Part shown: piece after piece, positions 55,095 to 63,773 of the stretch
Position numbering within the stretch: position 1 is the first letter of the stretch
Layout of the letters: every line of letters begins with the position of its first letter
Source: Nocardiopsis alba DSM 43377
Lineage (GTDB): Bacteria > Actinomycetota > Actinomycetes > Streptosporangiales > Streptosporangiaceae
DNA: 64,000 bases
Direction of reading: 5' to 3'
Assembly (NCBI RefSeq): GCF_000341225.1
Contig: NZ_ANAC01000017.1
Location: forward strand, 124,001-188,000
The notes under the pieces: model-generated
Database searches by the model: none
The model's input: the letters and a program-made list of their open reading frames with translations, nothing else
What the model was told of the DNA's origin: nothing
Translations under genes and position numbers: made by a program

Positions 55095-56417
55095 GTGCCA
55101 TGGTCGGAGATTCTTCCCCAGTTCAGTCTCACCGGGACCCTGCTGACGGTCCTCCTGCTGTTCTTCGCGGCTCTCGGTGAACCCTTCCTCGGTCGGCGCG
55201 CGTTCGCCTGGCTCTCCCGTAAGGAAGACGACGAGCGCGCCCTCGGACGGCTGTACATCGTCACGATCACGATCCACCTCCTGTGGGGGCTCCTGGTCCT
55301 CGCCGTCGTGCTCACCTCTCCCGAGCTGCGCCCGGCGGACCTCGGGCTGCGGCTACCGGAGGCCTGGGCGCCCGTCGCGGGCGGCGCGCTCGGCGGACTG
55401 GTCGCGCTGATCGCCTTCTGGCTGTTGGTCAACGGCCGACCGACGAGGGACCGACTGCCACTGATCGGCGGTCGCGGGTCGAAGCGGTCGTCCCGTGCCG
55501 AGAGCGCGAAGGCGTCGGCCGGCCGTCAGGGTCGTCGAGGCCGTAGGGCCCCGGCCAAGCCGATGACCCTGCCGGACCCGGGCCGTCGACAGCACCTGCT
55601 GTTGCCGCGTACGGGCGGCGAGCGGGCCCTGGCCGCGGGCATGGCGGTCACCGGCGGTGTGTTCGGCGAGCTGCTCTACCGCGGTCTGTTCATCGTGCTG
55701 GTCACGAGCATGGGTGTCCCGCTGTGGATCGCGGCCGTGCTCTCGGTGCTGCTGTTCTCCGTCGCCCACGTCTACCAGGGCTGGTGGGGGCTGCTCAGCG
55801 CCGGTTTCTCCGGCACCCTGTTCACCGTTCTCTACCTGGGCACGGGCAGTCTCCTCGTGCCGATCCTGGTGCACGTGGCGCTCAACCTGCGTTCGCTCGT
55901 CTTCGCTCCGGCCGTCGAGCGTGCCCGCGCCGAGGAGGAGTACGACGACCGCGAGTACGACGATCATGGCGGTGACGCCTACGACGACCGCGAGTACGAC
56001 GATCGCGGCGACGGGTACGACGACGAGTACGGGTACGACGACCACGACGCCCCCCGGACCGAGGGGTTCGACCCGGCACCGACCTTCGAGGAACCCGGCT
56101 CCCACGAGACCCGGACGATGCCCGCTCCGCCTCCGCCGCCCGGCCCCGTTCAGGGTCCGCCGCCGCCCTTCCCGCCGTCCGGCCCGGCCCAGGCTCCTCC
56201 GCCGCCGTTCCCTCCCACGGGCCCCGCGCAGGGACCGCCGCCGCCCTTCCCACCCGGTGGGCCGGCCCAGGCTCCTCCGTTCCCGCCGTCCGGCCCCTCC
56301 CAAGGGCCGCCGCCCGGACGTCACACGGGTCCGCCCTCGAACGCTCCCGGATGGGGCGACCCGAGGTACCGGGACGAAGGCGACACACCGGGGCCGGGCT
56401 CCCCGTACCGGAACTGA
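55095..56417 (+). CDS. CPBP-family membrane protein with altered active site and repeat-rich tail
   Basis: The 440 residues have six to eight helices. The CPBP (Abi) domain reads GVFGELLYRGLFI, with Gly in place of the first Glu of EExxxR, then VAHVYQGWWG and PILVHVALNL, which retain the histidines. Proteolysis is therefore uncertain. After about residue 275 comes an Asp/Tyr-rich repeat (EYDDREYDD) and then Pro-rich repeats (PPPFPPSGPAQ), presumably disordered and cytoplasmic. GTG 55095 has no ribosome site, and TAGGCT lies 6 bases before it, suggesting a leaderless transcript. Confidence 0.83.
   Translation: MPWSEILPQFSLTGTLLTVLLLFFAALGEPFLGRRAFAWLSRKEDDERALGRLYIVTITIHLLWGLLVLAVVLTSPELRPADLGLRLPEAWAPVAGGALGGLVALIAFWLLVNGRPTRDRLPLIGGRGSKRSSRAESAKASAGRQGRRGRRAPAKPMTLPDPGRRQHLLLPRTGGERALAAGMAVTGGVFGELLYRGLFIVLVTSMGVPLWIAAVLSVLLFSVAHVYQGWWGLLSAGFSGTLFTVLYLGTGSLLVPILVHVALNLRSLVFAPAVERARAEEEYDDREYDDHGGDAYDDREYDDRGDGYDDEYGYDDHDAPRTEGFDPAPTFEEPGSHETRTMPAPPPPPGPVQGPPPPFPPSGPAQAPPPPFPPTGPAQGPPPPFPPGGPAQAPPFPPSGPSQGPPPGRHTGPPSNAPGWGDPRYRDEGDTPGPGSPYRN
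55930..56330 (+). repeat. Asp/Tyr and Pro-rich coding repeats in the CPBP tail
   Basis: YDDREYDD-type units (55938-56045) are followed by about four PPPFPPxGPAQ units (56155-56310). They are likely prone to length change. Confidence 0.75.
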
Positions 56418-56419
56418 TC

Positions 56420-57232
56420 GTGCACGATGGAGTGGTGTCCGACGCCATTGACCACTCCATCGCCGGCCCCCAGGAGGAACGCTTCTGGCTCACCACCTCG
56501 GACGGGGTGGGGATCGACGCCGTGCTGCTGCGCCGCGCCGAGCCCCGTACCACCGCCGTGGTGCTCGCCAACGGCTTCACCGGGACCTACCGGAGCCCGC
56601 ACACCCGCGCCATCGCCGAGGGACTGATGTCCGTCGGCGACGTCATGACCTTCGACTTCCGGGGCCACCACGGCTCCGGTGGGCAGAGCACGGTCGGCAA
56701 CGCCGAGATCCACGACCTGGAGGCGGTCGTGTCCCGCCTGCGCGAACTCGGCTACTCCCGGATCGCCACGGTCGGGTTCTCCATGGGGGCCGCCGTCGCG
56801 GTCCGACATGGCGCCATCTACGGCGGCGTCTCGGCCGTGGTCTCCATCAGCGGTCCCAGCCGCTGGTACTACCAGGGCACCCGTTCCATGCGCCTGCTCC
56901 ACCTCGGTATCGGGAGATCGATGGGCCGCGCCTTCCTTCGCCGTTTCCGCAAGGTCCGTGTCACCGACCGACGCTGGGACCCGACCCCCGCCGAGCCCCG
57001 AGAGATCGCCGGGGAGATCTCCCCGACGCCGCTGTTGGTGATCCACGGAGACGCGGACTCCTACTTCCCGGTCTCGCACGCCACCGCCGTCTACGATGCG
57101 GCCCGGCACCCCAAGGACCTGTGGATCGTCCCCGGTATGGGACACGCGGAACGGGCGGTCGCCCCCGATCTCGTGGTCAGGGTGCGGGACTGGCTGAAGC
57201 CGCGGCTCTCCGCCGCCGAACCCGAGGAGTGA
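56420..57232 (+). CDS. Alpha/beta hydrolase
   Basis: The 270 residues have the nucleophile elbow GFSMGAA (S121), oxyanion region LANGFTG, VMTFDFRGHHGSGG, the Asp segment LLVIHGDADSYFP and the triad His in VPGMGHAERA. The triad is complete. Similar to small esterase/lysophospholipase-like proteins; substrate unknown. GTG 56420 is directly after the CPBP stop, so the two genes are probably co-transcribed. Confidence 0.83.
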   Translation: MHDGVVSDAIDHSIAGPQEERFWLTTSDGVGIDAVLLRRAEPRTTAVVLANGFTGTYRSPHTRAIAEGLMSVGDVMTFDFRGHHGSGGQSTVGNAEIHDLEAVVSRLRELGYSRIATVGFSMGAAVAVRHGAIYGGVSAVVSISGPSRWYYQGTRSMRLLHLGIGRSMGRAFLRRFRKVRVTDRRWDPTPAEPREIAGEISPTPLLVIHGDADSYFPVSHATAVYDAARHPKDLWIVPGMGHAERAVAPDLVVRVRDWLKPRLSAAEPEE

Positions 57233-57295
57233 GGGCACGGACGGGGAGGTGAGGGAGGCGTCGACAGGTCATCCGGGCTCCGTTAGAAAGGACGG

Positions 57296-58540
57296 ATGAC
57301 CCGATCTCCCGTCACCTCCATCGAGACCACGCCCACCGGCCCCCCGGGACTGAAGGGGCGGGGCTTCGCCCTGCTCATCGCCGCCACGGCGGTCGGACTC
57401 TGCGGGTTCGCCGCGGTGCTCCCCCTGGTCCCCCTCTGGGCGAGCCGGGGCGGCGCGGGGGAGTTCGGCGCGGGCGCCACGACCGCCGTGTTCATGCTCA
57501 CCACCGTCCTCACCCAGTTGTGCATGCCCTGGCTGCTCGATCGGGCCGGCGGCTACAGGTGGACCTTTCCGGTCGGCGCGCTGGTGATGGGGCTGCCCAC
57601 CCCGCTGTTCGCCATGACCACCGACCTGGGGCCGATCCTGGTCGTCTCCGCCGTCCGGGGGGTGGGTTTCGGCATGGTGACGGTGGCCGGGACCGCGCTC
57701 GCGGCCCGGCTGGTCACCAGGGAGCAGGTCGGTCGAGCCACCGGATACTACGGTCTGGCCGTGGGGCTGCCCCAGATCGTCATCCTGCCCGGCGGTGTGG
57801 CCCTGGCGCTCGCTCTGGGCTTCGACACGGCCTTCTGGCTCACCGGGATCTCCGGTGTGGTGTCGGCGGCGCTGGCGTCGGGCATCCTGGTCGCCGACGG
57901 GGGACGTAACCGGGAGGCGCTGCGCTCGACCGGTGAACAGACCCCGGACCGGACCGATTCACCGCGCGGCCTGCCGCTGCTGGTCGCCCTGGCCGCGCCC
58001 TTGGCGGTCATGCTCCTGATCGCCTCCGGAGCCGGGGCGATCGTCACCTTCCTGGCGATCCCCCTGGAGCGGGCGGCCTGGCTGGTCGGCGCCCTCTTGG
58101 CCGCCTACGCCCTGATGCTGGTGATCGGACGCTGGAGCGCCGGGATGCTGTTCGACCGGTACGGCCGCACTCTCCTGCTGTTGCCCGGAGCGCTCTCCGC
58201 GGTGCTGGGCATGGTCCTGATCGCGGTGGCCCTGTGGTCCAACGGCGACGGGGTGCCGGGGGCGGGGACGGCGGCCCTGGTGCTGGGCGGGGCGGCCCTG
58301 TTCGGAGCGGGCTTCGGAGCCGTGCAGAACGAGACCGTCACGATGATGCTGAACCGCGCCGGCCCGACCGGTCATGGTCGGGCCAGCGCGGTGTGGAACA
58401 TCGGCTACGACGCGGGTACCGGGGTCGGCGCGGTCGCCCTGGGACTGGTCATCCAGCTCTCGGGCTACGGACCGGCCTTCGCCCTGCTGGCCCTGGCGCT
58501 GGTGGCCGTCGTCCCCCTGACCCTGGACCGTCGCCGGTGA
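57296..58540 (+). CDS. Major facilitator superfamily transporter
   Basis: The 414 residues have twelve predicted helices and the MFS loop 2-3 type sequence WLLDRAGGYRWTFPVGALVMG, repeated in the second half as GMLFDRYGRTLLLLPGAL. It looks like a drug/metabolite exporter; substrate unknown. ATG 57296 follows AAAGGAC. No local regulator is evident. Confidence 0.87.
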   Translation: MTRSPVTSIETTPTGPPGLKGRGFALLIAATAVGLCGFAAVLPLVPLWASRGGAGEFGAGATTAVFMLTTVLTQLCMPWLLDRAGGYRWTFPVGALVMGLPTPLFAMTTDLGPILVVSAVRGVGFGMVTVAGTALAARLVTREQVGRATGYYGLAVGLPQIVILPGGVALALALGFDTAFWLTGISGVVSAALASGILVADGGRNREALRSTGEQTPDRTDSPRGLPLLVALAAPLAVMLLIASGAGAIVTFLAIPLERAAWLVGALLAAYALMLVIGRWSAGMLFDRYGRTLLLLPGALSAVLGMVLIAVALWSNGDGVPGAGTAALVLGGAALFGAGFGAVQNETVTMMLNRAGPTGHGRASAVWNIGYDAGTGVGAVALGLVIQLSGYGPAFALLALALVAVVPLTLDRRR

Positions 58541-59530
58541 TCAGTACGAGGAGATGTGCACGTGGTCGTAGTGGTTCTGGGTCGCGTCGCCCCGGTCGTT
58601 CATCCACGTCCACTGGCGGGCGGTGGACTGCCAGATCTGCTGTTCCCAGATGATGTACTTGATGCCCAGCCGGTCGGCGTTGGCGATGCCGTAGTCGGCG
58701 ATCTGCTGTCCCAGGGCCCGGTTGGCCTCTGAGGGGTGGGCGCCGTTGGCGCTCATCATGAAGTCGCAGGCCCGACCCTCGCCGTGGTCGTCGGCGCTGG
58801 AGCGCCAGCAGCCGACCGGGTAGGGGGCGCCGAACTCCCTGATGATCTCGTCGCGGATGGCCGCCATACGGGGCTGGGTCTGGTCCCAGCCGCCGCCTCG
58901 GGCGCTGTCCGGGATGCTGCCGTCGCCGCTGCCGCCGCCACCGCCGGGTGTGTCGGGCTCCGGGGGGACCTGCTCCTCCTCGTACTCGGCGATGCGCTGC
59001 TCGACCTCCTCGCGCTGTTCCTCCAGCGAGTCGATCAGCTCCGAGGCCTCCTCCAGCTCCTCCTTGAGGTTCCGGGTGGTCTCGGCCTGGTCGTCCCGCA
59101 GGGTGATGAGGTCGGAGATCTGTTCGGCCTGGCTACGACCGAGGTAGTCGACGTTCGCGGCGTCGGCGAACATGTCCTCGGGGTCGCTGGAGAAGACGAC
59201 CTGGAGGGTCGGATCGAAGCCGTCGTTCTTGTAACGGGCGGCGGCGATGGTGGAGACACCGGTCCGGGAGTCCTCCAACCGCTTCTCGATCTTCTCCAGG
59301 GACTCCTCGGCCTCCTCGACACGGTCCTTGATCTCGGTGAACTGGAGCAGTTCGCCGTCGTAGGTCTCCTCCAGCTCCTCGGCCCGCTGGGTGAGCTCGT
59401 CGATGTCCACGTCGTCGTCCGGGTCGGCCTGGGCCACCCCGGACAGGCCCACGAGAAGGGCCGAGGTGAGGGCCGCGAGGGAGAGCGGGGTCCGGGCGCG
59501 GCGGGGGGCGTTACGAGGAGTGGATGTCAT
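58541..59530 (-). CDS. Secreted coiled-coil protein with ARB_07466/M15-like C-terminal domain
   Basis: The 329 residues have a Sec signal peptide cleaved near GVAQA-DPDD, a long coiled coil (about 45-195: TQRAEELEETY, DRVEEAEESLEKIEKRL, LEEQREEVEQRIAEYEEE), a Gly/Ser linker and a C-terminal domain with GCWRSSADDHGEGRACDF and NHYDHVHISSY. The spaced D/H residues resemble zinc sites of M15-like cell-wall enzymes. The coiled coil is like that of FtsX-activated hydrolases. A cell-wall role is likely. ATG 59530 has GGAG six bases upstream. Confidence 0.85.
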   Translation of the reverse strand: MTSTPRNAPRRARTPLSLAALTSALLVGLSGVAQADPDDDVDIDELTQRAEELEETYDGELLQFTEIKDRVEEAEESLEKIEKRLEDSRTGVSTIAAARYKNDGFDPTLQVVFSSDPEDMFADAANVDYLGRSQAEQISDLITLRDDQAETTRNLKEELEEASELIDSLEEQREEVEQRIAEYEEEQVPPEPDTPGGGGGSGDGSIPDSARGGGWDQTQPRMAAIRDEIIREFGAPYPVGCWRSSADDHGEGRACDFMMSANGAHPSEANRALGQQIADYGIANADRLGIKYIIWEQQIWQSTARQWTWMNDRGDATQNHYDHVHISSY

Positions 59531-59788
59531 GTCTGCTCCGTCGATGGTCTGAGCGCATCGGCTACGCCGGGGCGACGGTCCTGCCGTCACGAGAGGGGCG
59601 GAAGGATACTCGGTCGACCATACGAGATCTTGGTGTTATGTGCACAGTGTGTTGATTCGTGAGGTTCTGGGGGAGAGAGCGGGCTCTGTCCGAAGATACC
59701 CAAGGTGGTGGACCGGACCGGACGCCCTGAGCAGGACGGAGATCACCCCGGGGGAGAGGGCGGCCCCGGGGCACGGGAGGGAACGAGG

Positions 59789-60346
59789 TCAGGAGCCCCC
59801 GCCGAAGGCGCTGGGGAGCCGCACGGAGGTGCTGGGCGCCGGGAGGTCCGAGGGCAGGAACCAGTCGGATCTGCGGATGTCGCGCATCGCGGCCTTGCGG
59901 TTCTCGGGGTCGAGCCGATCGATGTAGAGCATGCCCTCCAGATGGTCGGTCTCGTGCTGGAGGCACTGGGCCATCAGGCCGGACCCCTCTACCGTCACGG
60001 GCTCGTTGCGCAGGTCGACGCCCTTGACGACGGCCCGTTCGGCCCGCCGGGTCCGGTACCACAGGCGGGGGATGGACAGACAGCCCTCGTCACAGTCCTG
60101 GAGCTCCTCGGAGAGCTCGACGATCTCGGGGTTGATCACATAGCCGACGCGCCCCTCGACGGCATAGCTGAACACACGTGATCCCACACCGATCTGGGTG
60201 GCGGCCACACCCGCGCGTCCGGGCGCGTCCACGGTGTCGAGCAGGTCGCGGACCAGCTTCTCCGTACGCTGATCGAACGTGGTGACGGGGGTGGTCCTGG
60301 TGACGAGTACTGGATCGCCGAAGCGGACGATGGGGCGCATGGTCAT
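59789..60346 (-). CDS. def: Peptide deformylase
   Basis: Removes the formyl group from nascent protein N-termini. The 185 residues carry all three motifs: GRAGVAATQ (43-51), EGCLS (87-91) and QHETDH (130-135), so metal and catalytic residues are complete. ATG 60346 has no clear ribosome site, and TAACCT lies 6 bases upstream, suggesting a leaderless or very short leader. The C-terminal extension is short and variable. Confidence 0.95.
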   Translation of the reverse strand: MTMRPIVRFGDPVLVTRTTPVTTFDQRTEKLVRDLLDTVDAPGRAGVAATQIGVGSRVFSYAVEGRVGYVINPEIVELSEELQDCDEGCLSIPRLWYRTRRAERAVVKGVDLRNEPVTVEGSGLMAQCLQHETDHLEGMLYIDRLDPENRKAAMRDIRRSDWFLPSDLPAPSTSVRLPSAFGGGS

Positions 60347-60411
60347 GAGCCCAGGTTAGTCAAGGCCGCGGCCGAGGTGTACGGGTCGGGAGGATCCGGG
60401 CGGGAGGGCGA

Positions 60412-61224
60412 TCAGGTGGCCAACCCCGGACGCAGCGACTCGTCCAGGACCATCTCGATGTAGTCCAGAGCGGCCCGGCGGCGGGCGAGGGCGCTCTGGT
60501 ACAGGGACGGGGAACGGTCCCCCCTGCGCACGCGCAGGCACTCGTTGACGATGCGCTGCCAGCGCTCGGGGAAGGCGTGGAGGGCGTAGGCGCCGGCGCC
60601 CGACTTGGAGGTGATCTCGCCGGTCTTGAGGGTGAAGTGCAGTCGGCTGACGCTGAGCACGCTCCAGGAGGGGGCCAGGGAGCCCAGTACGGCCAGTCCG
60701 CGCGGGGTGACCAGGCGTCCGGCCTTCTCCCGCCAGCGGCGCCAGTGCTCGTCCAGGGAGCCGAGGGACCACGTGCGCAGGCTCTCGGGTTCGTCCCACA
60801 CGTCCAGCTCGATCGGGTGGGGGCCGCGGACGGTGACGCCCCGGTCGGCCAGGACGTGCCAGGTGACCGGGTTGACGTCGGCGCCGGCGCGGGGGCGGAA
60901 ACGGCCGTTGATGACCGACGGGACGGGGCCGCACTCGCCGGGGTCCCGGTTGAGCTCCTCCCAGGTGACGTGGATCCCGTTGAACTGCGGGTCGGACACC
61001 TGGTGCCGGGTGCGGGCGTGGATCCGGCGCAGGGAGTCCAGCTCCGCGCCCTCGGGGGAGCGCTCGGTGACGACGACGAAGTCGACGTCGCTGGCGTGCG
61101 GTCGGAAGTCGCCGAGGGCGACCGAACCGGTCAGGTAGAGACCCTGGACCAGCCCGGGAGCCTCTTGATCAGCGTTGGCGAGGAAGGCCTGGGTCAGCGT
61201 CTGCACCCGGGGGTGGACGGCCAT
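60412..61224 (-). CDS. Aminoglycoside nucleotidyltransferase-like protein
   Basis: The 270 residues have an N-terminal nucleotidyltransferase fold with the motif LTGSVALGDFRPHASDVDF, giving the G-S-x(n)-D-x-D metal site, and a helical C-terminal domain with a tract ending LDYIEMVLDESL. It is similar in layout to ANT(3'')/ANT(9) enzymes and DUF4111 proteins. The substrate cannot be assigned. ATG 61224 has GGAG five bases upstream; GTG 61230 is an alternative. The leader contains a strong inverted repeat (61261-61299). Confidence 0.82.
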   Translation of the reverse strand: MAVHPRVQTLTQAFLANADQEAPGLVQGLYLTGSVALGDFRPHASDVDFVVVTERSPEGAELDSLRRIHARTRHQVSDPQFNGIHVTWEELNRDPGECGPVPSVINGRFRPRAGADVNPVTWHVLADRGVTVRGPHPIELDVWDEPESLRTWSLGSLDEHWRRWREKAGRLVTPRGLAVLGSLAPSWSVLSVSRLHFTLKTGEITSKSGAGAYALHAFPERWQRIVNECLRVRRGDRSPSLYQSALARRRAALDYIEMVLDESLRPGLAT

Positions 61225-61260
61225 GCTCACTCCAGTCTGGACGGTTCTCGGGTCGCGCGT

Positions 61261-61299
61261 CGGTGCGAGGGAACCGGACGTGGTGGGCCGATCGCACCG
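61261..61299 (-). promoter_or_regulatory. Inverted repeat in the nucleotidyltransferase leader
   Basis: CGGTGCGA (61261-61268) and TCGCACCG (61292-61299) form a perfect 8-bp stem with a 23-base loop, 36 bases upstream of ATG 61224. It could act as an attenuator. Confidence 0.45.
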
Positions 61300-61696
61300 T
61301 CGGATGCTCGTGTGAACGGAGGGGCTTCAGGGGCGTTAGGGGCCCACGTGGGTTCCTCCGTTTGGTCCAAGTGTGATCGTGGTCGGGGGGGAATGGCAAG
61401 TGATCACGCCGGACCCGCATCCTGTCTCCCCACGTCAAGTGGTGTGCGGCTATGGCGGGGAGGGGGAGTGCGCACCCTTGACAAGAGGGGCTCGCATGTG
61501 CAAGGCGAGTGTGTCTCGTGGTCCGTCGGGTGCCCACGTCGACGTCTTCGCGAGTGCGGCGGAAAAGTCGACGGGTATTCCTCGGCACGTGCAGATGTTC
61601 CGTGCATTTGCATTCGAACGCGGTCGAGGGGATTTCTCTGGAGAGGTCGGCTTCGGAGGGGCGGCGACTTCGTCGGAGTGTGGTGTCCCTCATGTT

Positions 61697-61718
61697 CTAC
61701 CCAGGGGTAGCTTTTTTT
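61697..61718 (+). terminator. Intrinsic terminator with seven-T run inside an intergenic region
   Basis: CTACC (61697-61701) pairs with GGTAG (61706-61710) over a CAGG loop, then C and seven T residues. Such T-runs are rare in this GC-rich DNA. No protein gene ends here, so it may terminate a small RNA. Confidence 0.55.
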
Positions 61719-62000
61719 GAAATGTCCGCTGGAGTCGATGATGTCACAGGTCGAGGTGGCTGTGGAGGCGGTGCTTCCGTGGTTTCCGTGAAGTTTTGTG
61801 CCGTCGTGTGTTTTTTCGTGATGTGGACACTTCCTGTCTTTTAGTGGATCGTTATGGTTCACCAAGACTTTCTCAGGAGATAACCAACACAGCCATGGTC
61901 CGTTGTTCCCCTCCGCGTAACACGGGTGTGCTCCCTCGAAACAACACCCCGCGATACTCGGTCGACGACGGATTCCGCCGCGACGCCCAAGGAGCCGTGC

Positions 62001-62678
62001 ATGGTCCCCACCATGGTCCTCGTAGCCGACGATTCCCGTGACGCCCACCGACGAGAGGCCCTGCACGGCCTGGCGGAGGCGGTGGCCGAACGAGGCGAGG
62101 CGCCGGTCGAGGCGGCCTTCGGGAGCCCGGACGAGGTGGGCGCCGCGATCCGCGCCGTCCCCGGGCCCAAGGTGGTGGTCCCCGCCTTCGTCGCCGGCGG
62201 GGACGTGGCCAGCGCGCACCTCCTCTCCCGCCTCGGCCTGGGCGGTCTGGAGAACTCCTGCCAGACCTCCCCCCTGGGAGCGGTCCCCTCGATCGTCGCC
62301 GACCTCGCGGCCCGTCTGTCCGAGGTCGCCGGAGACCACGACGACGGGGTGATCCTCGCCGCCGACGGCACCACGGGCGCTGAGGAGCGCCAGGTGGTCA
62401 TGGACGTGGCCCGAATGCTCAGCCGGCGCCTCTCCTCTCCGGTCCAGGTCGGTTACCTGCGGACCTGGGCCCCCTCGGTCTCCGACGCCGTCGACCGGCT
62501 GCGCCGCAGCGGACACGAGCGGGTCTCAGTGGCCGCCTGGCGCCTGGTGGACGGCCCCGACTTCGACCTGCTCCGAGGGTTCGACGTCACCACCATCACC
62601 GAACCTCTGTGGCCCTCGGATCTGGTGGTGGACACCCTCCTGGCCCAGCACCGCGCCGCCAAGGGGCGCCTTTCGTGA
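62001..62678 (+). CDS. Sirohydrochlorin chelatase/CbiX-like protein
   Basis: The 225 residues have the CbiX-fold layout: an opening VLVADDSRDAHRREALHGLAE, a conserved VVVPAFVAGGDVASAHLL and a second repeat ending LWPSDLVVDTLLAQHRAA. The usual leading His of the HGS motif is replaced by Asp (ADDS), so ferrochelation is uncertain. ATG 62001 has AAGGAG six bases upstream. No other siroheme or cobalamin genes are adjacent, so function is open. Confidence 0.78.
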   Translation: MVPTMVLVADDSRDAHRREALHGLAEAVAERGEAPVEAAFGSPDEVGAAIRAVPGPKVVVPAFVAGGDVASAHLLSRLGLGGLENSCQTSPLGAVPSIVADLAARLSEVAGDHDDGVILAADGTTGAEERQVVMDVARMLSRRLSSPVQVGYLRTWAPSVSDAVDRLRRSGHERVSVAAWRLVDGPDFDLLRGFDVTTITEPLWPSDLVVDTLLAQHRAAKGRLS

Positions 62679-62817
62679 AACGCGGAGCGGGGCCGGTCGA
62701 TGACGAACGCGTCACGGACCGTCACCACCGTTACCCGAGGTACGAGGATGGGTATGGGCCCACGGACGGGGCGGGAACCGGGTGGGCGTCGAGACGAGCG
62801 GACCTGAAGGTGGATGT

Positions 62818-63735
62818 ATGAACGACGTCACAGCGCGGTTCGTCGACGATCGACACCGTCGCCGACTGGAACACCGTTTCGGTGGCCACGTCGTCGAATG
62901 GTTGAAGGATCTGCCCGCGCTCGTCGAAGAGCTGTCCGACCGCTGGGGACTGACCGTGGAGGGACCGGCCCCGCAGGGCCGTACCTCCGTCGTCCTCTAC
63001 GTTCGGCGCGCCGAGGAGGCCGGGGTGCTCAAGATCTCCCCGGACAACGGCCTGGCCGTCGCCGAGGCCGGTTCGCTGCGCATGTGGAGCCCCTCCCGGA
63101 GGGTCCCCGAGGTGTGGGAGCTCGACGGCGAACACGGGGCCTTCCTGATGGAACGCGTCGACGGCGAGACGATCGCGGCCAAGGGCGTGGTCCCCTCCTC
63201 CGAGGTCATCGGCGGCCTGATCTCCTCCCTGCACGGGGTCAAGGTCTCCGAGGCCCTCCACCGGGAACTGCGCCCGCTCATCGCCCGGGTGCAGTTCGTC
63301 TTCGACATGTGGAATCGGGAACGGATCGAGGGGCCCGCGGCCGACATCGTCCCCGCCACCCTCATGCACCGAGGGGCGGCCAAGGCCAGGGATCTGGCCA
63401 ACGGCGACGTCGACATCGTGCCCCTGCACGGAGACCTGCACCCCGGCAACGTCATCGACGGCGGCTCTCGCGGACTGGTGGTCCTGGACCCCCGGGCCTG
63501 TCTGGGCGACGCCGCCGTGGACGCGGTCGACTGGGCCCTGTGGAAGGCCGACGACGTGGCCGAGGTGGAACGTCGGGTGGAGGGGCTTTCCCGGACGATG
63601 GGGGTCGACGGGGACCGGATGATGGAGTGGGTGCGGGCCTTCGCCCCCTGCCTCGCCGTCTCCAAGGCCAACCGGGGCCAGGGCGGGACGGTCGAGTTCG
63701 ACCTGCTCATGAACCTGTGCGAGATCCCCGCCTGA
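62818..63735 (+). CDS. APH(6)/Hur-like small-molecule phosphotransferase
   Basis: The 305 residues have a kinase-like fold: K in VLKISPDNG, FLMERVDGET, catalytic HGDLHPGNV (base Asp and Asn) and metal-binding Asp in VVLDPRACLGD. This fits the aminoglycoside 6-phosphotransferase/hydroxyurea phosphotransferase group, whose members confer streptomycin or hydroxyurea resistance or have other roles. ATG 62818 follows AAGGTGG. It lies near the nucleotidyltransferase gene, but a cooperative resistance role is only a guess. Confidence 0.85.
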   Translation: MNDVTARFVDDRHRRRLEHRFGGHVVEWLKDLPALVEELSDRWGLTVEGPAPQGRTSVVLYVRRAEEAGVLKISPDNGLAVAEAGSLRMWSPSRRVPEVWELDGEHGAFLMERVDGETIAAKGVVPSSEVIGGLISSLHGVKVSEALHRELRPLIARVQFVFDMWNRERIEGPAADIVPATLMHRGAAKARDLANGDVDIVPLHGDLHPGNVIDGGSRGLVVLDPRACLGDAAVDAVDWALWKADDVAEVERRVEGLSRTMGVDGDRMMEWVRAFAPCLAVSKANRGQGGTVEFDLLMNLCEIPA

Positions 63736-63739
63736 GGTC

Positions 63740-63767
63740 GGGCCCGGGACACGTTCCACCGGGCCCG
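63740..63767. terminator. Bidirectional hairpin terminator
   Basis: CGGGCCCGG (63740-63748) and CCGGGCCCG (63759-63767) form a perfect 9-bp stem between convergent genes. Confidence 0.75.
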
Positions 63768-63773
63768 CCCCCT

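Larger units (their letters stand above)
61225..62000. other. Long intergenic region, mostly non-coding, reduced GC
   Basis: About 775 bp without a convincing protein gene. It holds the leader of the nucleotidyltransferase gene (inverted repeats at 61261-61299 and 61316-61361), a consensus-like TTGACA at 61478-61483 and a T-tailed hairpin at 61697-61718. The stretch 61500-61950 is clearly lower in GC than its neighbours and includes two T-rich patches. The promoter of the CbiX-like gene should lie near its 3' end. Confidence 0.6.

Noticed and set aside
61373-61720. 115-residue plus-strand frame in the long gap
   Set aside because: Its stop falls inside the T-run of the terminator, it lacks a ribosome site, and its codon use does not match neighbouring genes.
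61404-62516. 370-residue minus-strand frame over the long gap and the CbiX-like gene
   Set aside because: Spans regions of different composition, has no motif, and overlaps a gene with a good ribosome site on the other strand.
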